A stretch of 64,000 nt of DNA from Streptomyces sp. TSRI0107 (GCF_001905845.1 NZ_LIVZ01000012.1:124001-188000), one strand, 5' to 3'. Positions 48,601-56,608 are shown, numbered from the stretch's first letter. Notes: generated by a model from the sequence alone, not told the origin. Numbers and translations are program-made.

Positions 48601-49140
48601 CCGGTGACTTACGAGCCGGACCTCGCTCTCTCCTTGTCCAGCCTGGGCGTCGACTTGGGGGCGGCGGGGCGCGTGGATGAGGCGCTTGCTGTCGCGGGAG
48701 AAGCCGTGGAGATCCGGAGGCGGCTGGCCGGTTCCGACCCGGCGGCCCACGAGCCGGGCCTCGCGCTGGCGCTGTCCGGCCTCGGCACCGATCTGTGCGA
48801 AGCGGGGCGGCGGGAGGAGGCCCTTGACACCACCGAGGAGGCTCTGGGCATCTGGCGCCGGTTGGCCGATGCCGATCCGGCGGCCCATGAGGCATCCCTC
48901 GCCAGATCCCTGTGGTCGTTGGCGTGGGTGCGACTCGAAGCGGACACCGGTCTGCCGCGGGCACTGGACGCGGTGGGGGAGGCGTTGCTCATCCTCGGAA
49001 GACTCGCCACCGATGATCCCGGAGCATTCGGCGGCGATCTCGTCGGAGCCACCGAGACGTGGGCCGACGTCTTGGAGGCGATGGGCCGTACCGAAGTGTC
49101 AGCGGACATCCGCCGCGTGCTGGACGAGCACTCGGAGTAG
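45664..49140 (+). CDS. STAND/NLR-like P-loop NTPase with TPR repeats and N-terminal RHIM-like motif
   Basis: A 1158-residue protein. Residues 17-37 hold the RHIM-like block GTFHGPTAIQTGAYSTQQVQ shared with the upstream small protein. A P-loop NTPase follows: PFTGRHDDLQELSQW, Walker A VHGPGGQGKTRLA (residues 107-114) and Walker B LLVVDYAER (157-164). Then comes a helical arm region and, from about residue 520, some twelve or thirteen TPR units of 45-47 residues (consensus NLGVxLSEVGRREEALAAAEEAVEIYRRLA). This is the receptor architecture of STAND/NLR-type proteins: signalling motif, switch NTPase, repeat sensor. The ATG at 45664 overlaps the stop of the small gene (ATGA). No other effector domain is fused, so the small protein is the obvious effector. 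No signal peptide or membrane segment. Confidence 0.88.
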   Translation: MTRPAPGTGDSEGVRDGTFHGPTAIQTGAYSTQQVQFVYQWKPAYRIESFPAGPRPVRSRVPAEQPSRLLRAVHQVVPFTGRHDDLQELSQWRDDLEETLAVRLVHGPGGQGKTRLAAHFAELSRQARWTVWQASVNGADTDPPQTSPAPGTDAGVLLVVDYAERWPIPDLRTLLREPLLSRGSAPVRVLLLARPAGAWWDGLATWVDETLDAPAHAHPLRPLADTPQARHDLFGQARDRFAHHLSLPVEQARRITAPSALDTDEDYAQILTIHIAALAAVDARLHDDRTPTNPARASAYLLKRERAHWAALHERAVDPLGATPTTMGRTVLTATLTGAIARPHGWTALRRIGLADSTEAANSLLDDHQYCYPPTRRDTVLEPLYPDRLGEDFLGLTIPDPDGSNDPPPGTVTDDWAHQAAQRLLADSDSAPWVRNVLTVLIETAGRWPHIASGQLYPLLERNPRLALEAGGTALAALAGLDGVITVLEAIEPHLPSGPHSELDLGVAAVVRRLAHQRLAATQDPVWHARLRDRLAERLSYAGLRDEALTAGREALSAWRELTRTNPSYEADLAFSLSHLGHYLSEVGRREEALAAAEEAADIRYRLAKADPAAYEWDVALSLSNLGVSLAEVGRWDNAVIASEGAVEVYRRLARDDPAKYRPDLARLLSNHGVFLSKVGRREEALSAAEEAVEIWRPLAGSRPAAHEPGLGDALTNLGVRLSEAGQRDAAVIAAEEAVGLYRLLARTNPAAHEPGLARSLTNLGDPLSDVGRREEALAAAEEAVEVYRRLAGDNPAAYEQDLASALGNLGTRLSEAGLWEEALTSTREAVGLWHRLADADPARYEPELADALANLGIDLREVGRREESVIVTAVTMQLRRQLADAHPARFEPDLATSLSELGVELWEMGRQEESMVCITEAVELRRRLADSEPARFEPGLALSLSRLAFCLRDMGRQEEALSAAEEAVAIYRRLSGRDPVTYEPDLALSLSSLGVDLGAAGRVDEALAVAGEAVEIRRRLAGSDPAAHEPGLALALSGLGTDLCEAGRREEALDTTEEALGIWRRLADADPAAHEASLARSLWSLAWVRLEADTGLPRALDAVGEALLILGRLATDDPGAFGGDLVGATETWADVLEAMGRTEVSADIRRVLDEHSE
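47362..49021 (+). repeat. TPR-coding tandem repeat, about 138 bp per unit
   Basis: Roughly twelve head-to-tail units of 135-141 bases coding the TPR sensor. Some units are very alike at DNA level (for example TGGGACGGCGGGAGGAGGCG recurs near 47420 and 47977), so recombination between units could change their number. Confidence 0.8.
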
Positions 49141-49205
49141 GGCATCGGGCGAGCCGAGGAACGGCGGGCAGGGTTTCTCACCCGCCCGCTCAGCCCGCCC
49201 GTTGG

Positions 49206-50552
49206 TCAGCCGAGCGCCGACGGGACCAGTTCCCAGCCGCGGACGGCGGACCCCTCACCCGTGACGGCCAGTTCCGGCACGTCACCGGGACCGCGGTAGA
49301 CCCGCTCGGTCACCATGCCCCGGTCGCCCGCGAACACCTCGTACAGGGAACCGTCGACGAGGACGCGGACGGTCGGCTCCCCGTCGTGCGGCAGCGGTAC
49401 GGTCACCGGCTCGGGGTGTCCGGTGCGGCGTACGGTGAGGCTGCCCTCGGCGGGGTCGACGCGGAGTGTCAGGCCCTCGCCCAGGCGGACCGTGGTGACC
49501 GTGCGCGCGGTGACCGTCAGGTCGTACGCGTCCGGCAGCCGTGTGCCCTCGCCGGGACCGGTGACGAACGGCTCGGGCGCGCGCAGCAGGTCCAGTTCCG
49601 GTGCCGGTGCGACCCGCAGGGTGCCGTCGGCGTGGACGTCGACGACCCGCGGCGCGGTGAGGACCCCGGCCCAGCCGGACTGTTCTGCCCGGGACTCCCA
49701 CGACCAGCCCCACATCAGTGCCCGGTCCGGTTCCTGGAGGACGGCGGGGGCGTAGAAGTCGCGGCCGTGGTCGAGGCGGCCGCCGACGCGGGGCCGGAAG
49801 GCCGGGCTCCCGTCGGCGGCGGGTTCCAGGGCGCCCGTCAGGTAGCCGGTCGTCCACGGATCGCCGTCCCACAGCGACACCACCAGCACCCAGTCCCCGC
49901 CGGGCGTCACCAGCAGCTGCGGGCACTCCCAGCCGACCGCCTTGTCGCCGAACGCGTCCATGGCCACCGGGTCGTTGCCGTCCAGGAGCACCCCGGCGAA
50001 CCGCCAGCCGGCGAGGTCGTCGCAGTCGTACAGCAGGACCGACGGGGTGCCGTCGGCGTGGCCCGCGCCGACCAGCGCCCAGCGGCGGCCGGCGTGCCGG
50101 AAGACGAACGGGTCGCGGAACATCACCACGTCAAGACCGGAGGGCGGCCCGGACACCACGGGGGTGGGCAGCGGCTTCCACTCGGTCAGCGCCGGGTCGT
50201 CGGGGTCCGCCGCGCGGGCCAGGCAGATCGCGCCGAGCCCGGTGTGGTCGCGGTCGATGCCCGTGTACACGGCCGTCGGCACCCCGTCGTCGTCGACCAC
50301 GCAGCCGGACCAGCAGCCCGCCTCGTCGGGGCCGCCGGGCGTCGGGGTGAGCGCGATCGGGTGGTGCTCCCAGCGGGCCAGGTCCCGGCTGGAGGCGTGC
50401 CCCCAGTGGATGTCGGCGTGCACCGGCGCGGCCGGGTTGTACTGGTAGAAGAGGTGGTAGCGGTCACGCCAACGGAACGGGCCGTTCGGGTCGTTGACCC
50501 AGTTCGCGGGCGGACGGACCCGGAAGCGCGGGGCGTTGGGATCGAGGCTCAA
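49206..50552 (-). CDS. GH32 beta-fructosidase (cytoplasmic)
   Basis: A 448-residue GH32 enzyme (sucrose/levan/inulin oligosaccharide hydrolase) without signal peptide, so acting on imported fructo-oligosaccharides. The nucleophile Asp is D21 in NWVNDPNGPF, the transition-state Asp is in VMFRDPFVF and the acid/base Glu is in VGWECPQLLV. The five-blade propeller is followed by a C-terminal beta-sandwich (VRVLVDGSLYEVFAGDRG). The start is a TTG at 50552 that overlaps the permease stop (TTGA) with AGGAG upstream. It is the last gene of the binding protein-permease-permease-GH32 operon. Confidence 0.93.
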   Translation of the reverse strand: MSLDPNAPRFRVRPPANWVNDPNGPFRWRDRYHLFYQYNPAAPVHADIHWGHASSRDLARWEHHPIALTPTPGGPDEAGCWSGCVVDDDGVPTAVYTGIDRDHTGLGAICLARAADPDDPALTEWKPLPTPVVSGPPSGLDVVMFRDPFVFRHAGRRWALVGAGHADGTPSVLLYDCDDLAGWRFAGVLLDGNDPVAMDAFGDKAVGWECPQLLVTPGGDWVLVVSLWDGDPWTTGYLTGALEPAADGSPAFRPRVGGRLDHGRDFYAPAVLQEPDRALMWGWSWESRAEQSGWAGVLTAPRVVDVHADGTLRVAPAPELDLLRAPEPFVTGPGEGTRLPDAYDLTVTARTVTTVRLGEGLTLRVDPAEGSLTVRRTGHPEPVTVPLPHDGEPTVRVLVDGSLYEVFAGDRGMVTERVYRGPGDVPELAVTGEGSAVRGWELVPSALG

Positions 50553-51403
50553 CGGTTGACTCCTGCGGAGGTGATGCCCTCGCGGAGAGGGCGCTGGCCG
50601 ACGACGAACACGGCGACGGCGGGAAGCATGGACAGCACGACACCGGCGAGCACCACCGAGACGGAGCCGGTGCCGAGGTTGCCCTGGAGGGAGACCAGCC
50701 CCAGCGGCAGCGTGTAGTTCTGGCCGGAGGTCTCCAGGATCAGCGGGCGGAAGAACTCGTTCCAGTGGTAGTTGAAGGCGAGTACGCCGACGATCGCGAG
50801 ACCGGGCGCCGCCAGCGGCGCGTACACCGACCGGAACACCCGCCACGGGCCCGCCCCGTCGAGCATGGCCGCCTCGCCCAGGTCCTTCGGCATGCCCAGG
50901 AAGTACTGGCGCATCAGGAAGGTGCCGAACGCGGTCGGGAACGCCGGGACGATCAGGCCGAGCAGGGTGTCGGTCAGCCCCATCGACTTCAGCACCAGGA
51001 ACACCGGCACGATGGTGACCTGCAACGGCACCATCATCGTCGCCAGCACGAGCGCGAACAGCGGCTTCTTGAACCGGAACTCCAGGCGGGCGAAGGCATA
51101 ACCGGCGAGCCCCGCCGTGATCATCTGGCCCACCGCGATCAGCGCCGTCACCAGCGTCGAGTTCAGGGCGAGCAGCCAGACGTCGATCTGCTCGAACACC
51201 CCGCGATACGCCTCGGCGGTCGGCTCGGTCGGGACGATCCGCGGCGGCAGGTCGAAGGACTCGGCGGGGACGCGCAGCGAGGTGGAGACGGTCCAGATCA
51301 CCGGACCGAGGGTCAGCAGCGCGCAGACGGCGAGACCGGCGATCCGCGCCCAGGGCGCGAGGGAGTGCCGCACCCGGCCGGCGGTCAGGGTTGTGTGGCT
51401 CAT
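50549..51403 (-). CDS. Carbohydrate ABC transporter permease (MalG/CUT1 type)
   Basis: A 284-residue membrane permease with six segments and the conserved cytoplasmic EAA loop (GEAAMLDGAGPWRVFRSVYAPLAAPGL) that docks the ATPase. VPLQVTIVPVFLVLKSMGLTD and NYHWNEFFRPLIL are MalG-type features. The ATG at 51403 is chosen because GGGTGAG lies just upstream; a GTG at 51421 overlapping the previous stop would add six residues. No ATPase gene is in the operon, as is usual for streptomycete sugar importers that share the MsiK ATPase. Confidence 0.92.
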   Translation of the reverse strand: MSHTTLTAGRVRHSLAPWARIAGLAVCALLTLGPVIWTVSTSLRVPAESFDLPPRIVPTEPTAEAYRGVFEQIDVWLLALNSTLVTALIAVGQMITAGLAGYAFARLEFRFKKPLFALVLATMMVPLQVTIVPVFLVLKSMGLTDTLLGLIVPAFPTAFGTFLMRQYFLGMPKDLGEAAMLDGAGPWRVFRSVYAPLAAPGLAIVGVLAFNYHWNEFFRPLILETSGQNYTLPLGLVSLQGNLGTGSVSVVLAGVVLSMLPAVAVFVVGQRPLREGITSAGVNR

Positions 51404-51417
51404 GGGACTCACCCGGC

Positions 51418-52371
51418 TCACTGGTAGTGGACGAAACGCCGGCTGAGCCGGAACTGGAGGGCGGTCACCGCCATGATCAGCACGAACAGCAGCACGCCCA
51501 CCGCGGACGCGGTACCGAACCGCAGCTGCTCGAAGGCGGTCTCGTAGATGACCATCACGACGGTGCGGGTGGAGTCACCGGGCCCGCCGTTGGTCAGCAC
51601 GTACGGCTGCTCGAAGACCTGGAGGGCGTTGATGATGCCGACCACGGACGCCACCAGCAGCGTCGGCGACAGCAGCGGCAGCGTGATGTGCAGGTGCTTG
51701 CGCAGTCCCGTCGCGCCGTCCAGGGCGGCGGCCTCGTGGACCTCCTTGGGGATGTTGTTCAGACCGCCCACGAACAACAGGAAGGAGAACCCGAACTGCT
51801 GCCACACGTAGACCAGGATCACCGCGGCCATCGCCCCGTTCTCCGAGGTCAGCCAGGGCACGGGCGCGATCCCGACCAGTCCGAGCAGCCAGTTCACCAC
51901 CCCGAAGTCCTGGTTGAACAGGTACTTCATCACCACCGAGATGGACGCGGCGGACAGCACCAGCGGGAAGAAGAACGCCGACCGGAACACCGACCGCAGC
52001 CACACCGGCATCCGCCCGTTCACCGTGATCGCCAGCACCAGCGCGATCAGCAGCTGCAGCGTGACCGCCAGCACCATGAACAGGAGCGTGTTGCCGAAGG
52101 AGACCAGCACGGTCGAGTCGCGGAACACCTCCCCGTAGTTGGCGGCCCCCGCGAACCGCGGGTCGTCGATCACGTTCCAGTGGAAGAGGCTCAGCACCAC
52201 CGAGCCGACGATCGGGACGACCGTGAAGACGACGATGCCGACGATCGTCGGCGCCAGGAACAGGGTGGCCAGCAGCCGCGTGCCGCGCTCCCGGGCCGGG
52301 GGCCGGGCCGCGACCGGGCGCGTCCGGGGCACGGGACGCGTCCGCACCGGCGGGGTCTGGGTGTTCGTCAT
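51418..52371 (-). CDS. Carbohydrate ABC transporter permease (MalF/CUT1 type)
   Basis: A 317-residue permease with six membrane segments after a Pro/Arg-rich cytoplasmic head (TPPVRTRPVPRTRPVAARPP). FLAPTIVGIVVFTVVPIVGSVVLSLFHW is the first helix, and the EAA loop is EVHEAAALDGATGLRKHLHITLPLLSPTLL. It pairs with the following MalG-type protein to form the membrane channel. Its ATG overlaps the binding-protein stop (ATGA), so translation is coupled. Confidence 0.93.
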   Translation of the reverse strand: MTNTQTPPVRTRPVPRTRPVAARPPARERGTRLLATLFLAPTIVGIVVFTVVPIVGSVVLSLFHWNVIDDPRFAGAANYGEVFRDSTVLVSFGNTLLFMVLAVTLQLLIALVLAITVNGRMPVWLRSVFRSAFFFPLVLSAASISVVMKYLFNQDFGVVNWLLGLVGIAPVPWLTSENGAMAAVILVYVWQQFGFSFLLFVGGLNNIPKEVHEAAALDGATGLRKHLHITLPLLSPTLLVASVVGIINALQVFEQPYVLTNGGPGDSTRTVVMVIYETAFEQLRFGTASAVGVLLFVLIMAVTALQFRLSRRFVHYQ

Positions 52372-53774
52372 ACGTCACGCTCCATGGCCTTCTCCAGGTC
52401 GCCCTGGAGCCGGCGCAGCGCCGGGCGCACCGAACGCGGGGAGGCCAGGGCGGTACCGGTGTGCTTCAGCAGCACCTGCTCGACCTCCGCCACCTGCGGC
52501 GGTGCCGGGATGGGACCCGTGTCCGGGAACCGGTCGAGAGTGTCGTAGAAGACCGGCCAGTGGTCGGGGCCGGTCTCCCGGTAGCGGCGCGCGGTCAGCA
52601 TCGAGCGGCGCGCCGGGGTCGTCTGGTTGGTGGTGAACAGCCGGGTCAGGGTGTCCTTGCGGGCGGCGTACTTGATGAACTCCCACGCCTCGTCCTGCCG
52701 CTTCGACGTGCGCAGCAGCGCGTAGCCCGCCGCGCCGAACTGATGGCGCTGGGTGCGCCAGCGCGGGAAGTACTGCACGTCGTACGCGTCGGCCCGCATG
52801 CCCGCCTGGTGCAGTCCGCCCGCCCAGAAGCCGCCCGCGGGCGTGACACCGACCCGGCCCGTGGAGAACACGCCGACGAGGTTCTGTCCGTTGCCGCCCT
52901 CGGGGCGGGTGCACAGGCCCTCCTCGATGAGGGAGGCCAGATACTCGTACGTCTCCTCGAAGCGGGCGCCGGTCGCCTGCGGCGTCGTCCAGCGGTAGCC
53001 GCCGCCGCGGCCCTGCCGCTGGTCCGCCGGGTAGAAGGTGTCCCACAGCCAGTCGCCGCCGGGCGCCTTGGACTCGGCAAGCAGATTGGTGCCGTTGGCG
53101 AAGAGCCAGGGCACGACGCCGCCCCACAGCCGGTTGGTCCAGAAGTACGGGGTGAAGTGCGAGTCGCTCGACTTCTTCATACGGCGCAGCAGCGCGGTGA
53201 AGTCGTCGCGGGTCCAGTCGGCGGGCGGATGGTCCGCGCCGGCCCGGTCCAGCACCTGCCGGTTGAGGTAGATGTCGGCGGCGTTGTACTCCACGGGCAG
53301 CTGGTAGAGGCTGCCCTCGTACATCATCGACTCCACCAGCGAGGGGTGGACGTCGGCGAAGTACTCGCGCAGTTCGGCGGCGTCCCGCCGGACCCAGCGG
53401 TCCAGCGGCACCCCGAGCCGCCGCGCGAACAGCTGCACGCCCTCCGTCGCGACGTAGACCAGGTCGGGAGCCGTGCCCGCGGCGATCTGGGTGAGGATCT
53501 TCGCGAAGAAGTCCGACCAGTCCACGGCCTGCACCGCGTTGATCCGGAGCTTGATGTCGGGGTGCTGCTCGGCGAAGCCCTCGGTGAGGGTGCGCACGGC
53601 GGCCGGGCCGTAGGCGGGGCCGAGGGTCGCGACGACGAGGGAGCCGTCGTCGCGGCCGGGTATGTCGGCTCCGGTGAGCCGGTCCCAGGAGGCGGCGGTG
53701 CCGGCCAGCGCGGCGGCCGCCGCTCCGTAGGCGCCGTACCGCAGCAGGCTGCGGCGGGAGTGCGAGTCGGTCAT
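52368..53774 (-). CDS. Extracellular sugar-binding protein of ABC importer
   Basis: A 468-residue family-1 solute-binding protein. The N-terminus looks like a Tat-type signal (SHSRRSLLRYGAYGAAAAALAGTAAS) without an obvious lipobox cysteine. The mature part has the usual pattern: GFAEQHPDIKLRINAVQAVDWSDFFAKILTQIAAGTAPDLVYV, then LYQLPVEYNAADIYLNRQVLDRAG, and a late FIKYAARKDTLTRLF. Context (two GH32 enzymes) points to fructo-oligosaccharides from levan or inulin as ligand. An operator dyad lies 10 bases upstream of its ATG. Confidence 0.92.
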   Translation of the reverse strand: MTDSHSRRSLLRYGAYGAAAAALAGTAASWDRLTGADIPGRDDGSLVVATLGPAYGPAAVRTLTEGFAEQHPDIKLRINAVQAVDWSDFFAKILTQIAAGTAPDLVYVATEGVQLFARRLGVPLDRWVRRDAAELREYFADVHPSLVESMMYEGSLYQLPVEYNAADIYLNRQVLDRAGADHPPADWTRDDFTALLRRMKKSSDSHFTPYFWTNRLWGGVVPWLFANGTNLLAESKAPGGDWLWDTFYPADQRQGRGGGYRWTTPQATGARFEETYEYLASLIEEGLCTRPEGGNGQNLVGVFSTGRVGVTPAGGFWAGGLHQAGMRADAYDVQYFPRWRTQRHQFGAAGYALLRTSKRQDEAWEFIKYAARKDTLTRLFTTNQTTPARRSMLTARRYRETGPDHWPVFYDTLDRFPDTGPIPAPPQVAEVEQVLLKHTGTALASPRSVRPALRRLQGDLEKAMERDV

Positions 53775-53783
53775 CGGGCGGGC

Positions 53784-53797
53784 CTAACTCGTGTTAG
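53784..53797. promoter_or_regulatory. LacI-type operator (CTAAC/GTTAG dyad)
   Basis: CTAACTCGTGTTAG, a 14-base dyad with perfect 5-base arms, lies just upstream of the binding-protein gene. It shares CTAACTCGT with the two operators near the divergent GH32 gene. Confidence 0.65.
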
Positions 53798-53860
53798 TCG
53801 AGAGCTGATGCCGACGATGATGAGAACCGCGTCACACCCCTGTCAAGAGTCGGGAACCAC

Positions 53861-53906
53861 TGACCTTTAACGAGTTAGGTCTCTTGACCTTTAACGAGTT
53901 AGGTCT
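53861..53906. promoter_or_regulatory. Duplicated 22-bp operator element
   Basis: Two direct copies (53861-53882 and 53885-53906) of a 22-base element, identical and 24 bases apart centre to centre, each containing TTAACGAGTTAG (the same dyad type as at 53784). They lie 75-120 bases upstream of the secreted GH32 gene in an otherwise AT-richer region. They probably bind a LacI-type regulator and could include promoter elements. Confidence 0.7.
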
Positions 53907-53982
53907 ACAGTCCTGGTCCACATGAGCCGCCGTTCCGAGCCGCCTTCTGCCGGGCTCGACTCGACGAGAGGAACGATGTGTG

Positions 53983-55539
53983 ATGCGTGGACTGTCCAGA
54001 AGAGCGCTGTTCGCCGGATCGGCCGCGGGCGCCGGCGCGGCGCTGCTGCCGGCCGCGGCACCCGCCGCGGCGAAGCCCCGCCCCGCCGCCGCGGACTGCG
54101 CCCGCTACCGGGCGGCGTACCACTTCACCGTCCCCGACCAGTGGAAGAACGACCCGCAGCGCCCCGTCTGGATCGACGGGGAGTACCACTACTACTACCT
54201 GTACAACCCGGACTACTTCACCGGCGGCACCACCTCCGGCACCGCCTGGCGCCGGGTCACCAGCACCGACCTCGTGCGCTTCACCGACCGGGGCATCGCC
54301 GTGCCCAAGGACACCACGCCCAACGGTGACGTCTGGTCGGGCTCGGCGGTCGTGGACACGCGGAACACGGCGGGCTTCGGCGCGGGAGCGGTCGTCGTGC
54401 TGGCGACCATGGAGCCGGTGGAGGGAGCCCACACCCAGGCCCAGTACCTGTACTACTCCACCGACGGCGGCCGCACCTTCCGCCACCACGGCACCGACCC
54501 GGTCCTGCCCAACCCCGGCGTCCGCGACTTCCGCGACCCCAAGGTGATCCGCGACGAGGAACGCGACCGGTGGGTCATGGCACTCGCCGAGAACAACAAG
54601 GTCGGCATCTACCACTCGCCCGACCTCAAGGCGTGGAAGTACGCCGGGGCCTTCGTCAAGGACGGCATCGGCGTCCTCGAATGCCCCGACCTGTTCCGCA
54701 TCACCGCCGAGGACGGCACCGCGAAGTGGGTGCTCGCGGTCAGCGCCAACGGCAAGGGCTCCGGGCTGCCCAACACCTACGCCTACTGGACCGGCGCCTT
54801 CGACGGCAGCGACTTCACCCCCGACGCCGCCGAACCGCAGTGGCTCGACCACGGCTGGGACTGGTACGGCGCCGTCACCTTCGAGAAGCGGAGCACCACC
54901 GGCGCCCTCGACGAGCGGGCCCGCTACGCCATCGGCTGGCTGAACAACTGGGACTACGCCAACACCACGCCCACCATCGACACCGACGGCTTCAACGGCA
55001 CCGACTCCATCGTCCGCGAGATCACCCTCAAGCGGGCCGCCGACGGCACTCACTACCTCGCCTCCCGCCCGGTCGCCGCCCTCGACCGGTACGTCTCCCG
55101 CACGGTGAACCTCGGCGACCTCGAGGTCGAGGGCACCCGCGTCCTCGACTACCGCGGCACCGCCTACGAGGTGAGCTGCGAGATCACCTGGGACCAGCTG
55201 ACCGGCGCCGGCCTCCAGCTGCGCCGCTCCAACGACGGGGTCCGGCACATCGACGCCGGCGTCTACCGCGACTACGCCTTCCTCAACCGCCGGCCCACCG
55301 TGAACCCCGACGCCTCGGGGCGCTGGCAGGAGAGCAAGAGCCCGTTCGACCCGTCGGCGCGGCGGGTGCGGCTGCGGATCCTGGTCGACCGGACGTCGGT
55401 GGAGATGTTCGTGGACGACGGCCGGTACGTGCACACCTCCGAGGTGTTCCCGTACCTCATCGACACGCGGCTCGCGCTGTTCACCATCGACGGACGGGCG
55501 GTGTTCCGGAACACGGTGATACGGGAGTTCACGGTCTGA
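53983..55539 (+). CDS. Secreted GH32 fructan hydrolase (levanase/inulinase type)
   Basis: A 518-residue GH32 enzyme exported by the Tat pathway: SRRALFAGSAAGAGAALLPAAAPAAA is a twin-arginine signal. Catalytic residues are D57 in QWKNDPQRPVW, Asp in DFRDPKVIRDEE and Glu in VLECPDLFRI. The first motif is WKNDPQ rather than the common WMNDPNG, a variant seen in exo-acting levan/inulin enzymes. The C-terminal sandwich (RILVDRTSVEMFVDDG) is complete. An in-frame GTG at 53980 directly precedes the ATG; GAGAGGA serves both. It would degrade polymeric fructan outside the cell and supply the ABC importer encoded divergently. Confidence 0.93.
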   Translation: MRGLSRRALFAGSAAGAGAALLPAAAPAAAKPRPAAADCARYRAAYHFTVPDQWKNDPQRPVWIDGEYHYYYLYNPDYFTGGTTSGTAWRRVTSTDLVRFTDRGIAVPKDTTPNGDVWSGSAVVDTRNTAGFGAGAVVVLATMEPVEGAHTQAQYLYYSTDGGRTFRHHGTDPVLPNPGVRDFRDPKVIRDEERDRWVMALAENNKVGIYHSPDLKAWKYAGAFVKDGIGVLECPDLFRITAEDGTAKWVLAVSANGKGSGLPNTYAYWTGAFDGSDFTPDAAEPQWLDHGWDWYGAVTFEKRSTTGALDERARYAIGWLNNWDYANTTPTIDTDGFNGTDSIVREITLKRAADGTHYLASRPVAALDRYVSRTVNLGDLEVEGTRVLDYRGTAYEVSCEITWDQLTGAGLQLRRSNDGVRHIDAGVYRDYAFLNRRPTVNPDASGRWQESKSPFDPSARRVRLRILVDRTSVEMFVDDGRYVHTSEVFPYLIDTRLALFTIDGRAVFRNTVIREFTV

Positions 55540-55636
55540 GGGCCGCCTCCGGCGCGTGAGGCCCTGTCGCCAGGCCGGGCAGGCCCTGACACGATCTCTC
55601 CTGGAGCCGCTACGGACGACCGACGGGAGCGCGTGT

Positions 55637-56585
55637 ATGACCACGGACAGGGCCGCGGGGATCGAGGTGAGCCCCGTCGCCGGCCACATCGGAGCCGAGA
55701 TCACGGGCGTCGACCTGGCCGGTGAACCGGACGACGCCCAGGTGGCGGCGATCAGGGCGGCGGTACTGCGCTGGAAGGTGGTGTTCTTCCGCGACCAGAA
55801 GCTGGACCACGCCGCCCATGTGGCGTTCGCCCGCCGCTTCGGCGAACCGGTGGTGCTCCGGCGGCGCGGCTCGGCCTCGCCGCCGGACGTCCCCGAGGTG
55901 GAGACCACCGCCGACCGGCTGGAGCTGGGCGGGCGGTTCGGGATGGACCACGACGAGTGGCTGCGGCGCCGCAGGCACACCCTGCTGCGTGGCTGGCACT
56001 GCGACCACGGCGCCCGGATCGACCCGCCCGCCGCGACGATCCTGCGCGCCGACACCGTACCGCCGTACGGCGGCGACACCACCTGGTCCAACCTGGCGGC
56101 GGCGTACGCCGGACTCCGCCCCGCTGCGGGAGTTCGTCTCCCGACTGCGCGCCGAGCACCGGCTCGGCGTCGGCTACCAGCCGCGCCCCGGCGACGACGC
56201 GTACGTCCGCCACCTCCTGGACCACCAGATCGCCACCCGGCACCCCCTCGTGCGCGTCCACCCGGAAACAGGGGAGCGCGTCCTCAACGTCAACGGCTAC
56301 TACGTCGAGCAGATCACCGACCTCTCCCGCGCGGAGAGCGCCCACCTCCTCGACCTGCTCCTCGAACAGGCCACCCGCCCCGAGTACACCGTCCGCTTCC
56401 GCTGGCAGCCCGGCAGCGTCGCCTTCTGGGACAACCGCGCCACCATCCACCTCGCCCCCAGCGACAACGCCCACCTCGACTTCCCTCGCGTCATGCACCG
56501 GGTGATGCTGGCGGGGGACGTGCCGGTGGGGGTGGACGGCAGGCCGTCCGAGGCGATCGTGGGGAGCGCGCCGGGGCGATGGTGA
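55637..56585 (+). pseudogene. TauD/TfdA-family dioxygenase, frameshifted
   Basis: A 2-oxoglutarate/Fe(II) dioxygenase of the TauD type in two frames. The first frame has IEVSPVAGHIGAEITGVDL, VVFFRDQKLDHAAHVAFARRFG, the iron-binding HxD in RGWHCDHGARIDPP and GGDTTWSNLAAAYAGL. The second frame, offset near 56117, continues LREFVSRLRAEHRLGV, RVHPETGERVLNVNGYYVEQI and the 2-oxoglutarate region GSVAFWDNRATIHLAP with the final HRVM. The join reads as a loss of two bases (CTCTCC shortened to CTCC). All active-site elements are otherwise present, so either recent inactivation or a sequencing error. Confidence 0.85.
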
Positions 56586-56608
56586 GGGTGTGATGAGGGC
56601 GTCGGCCC

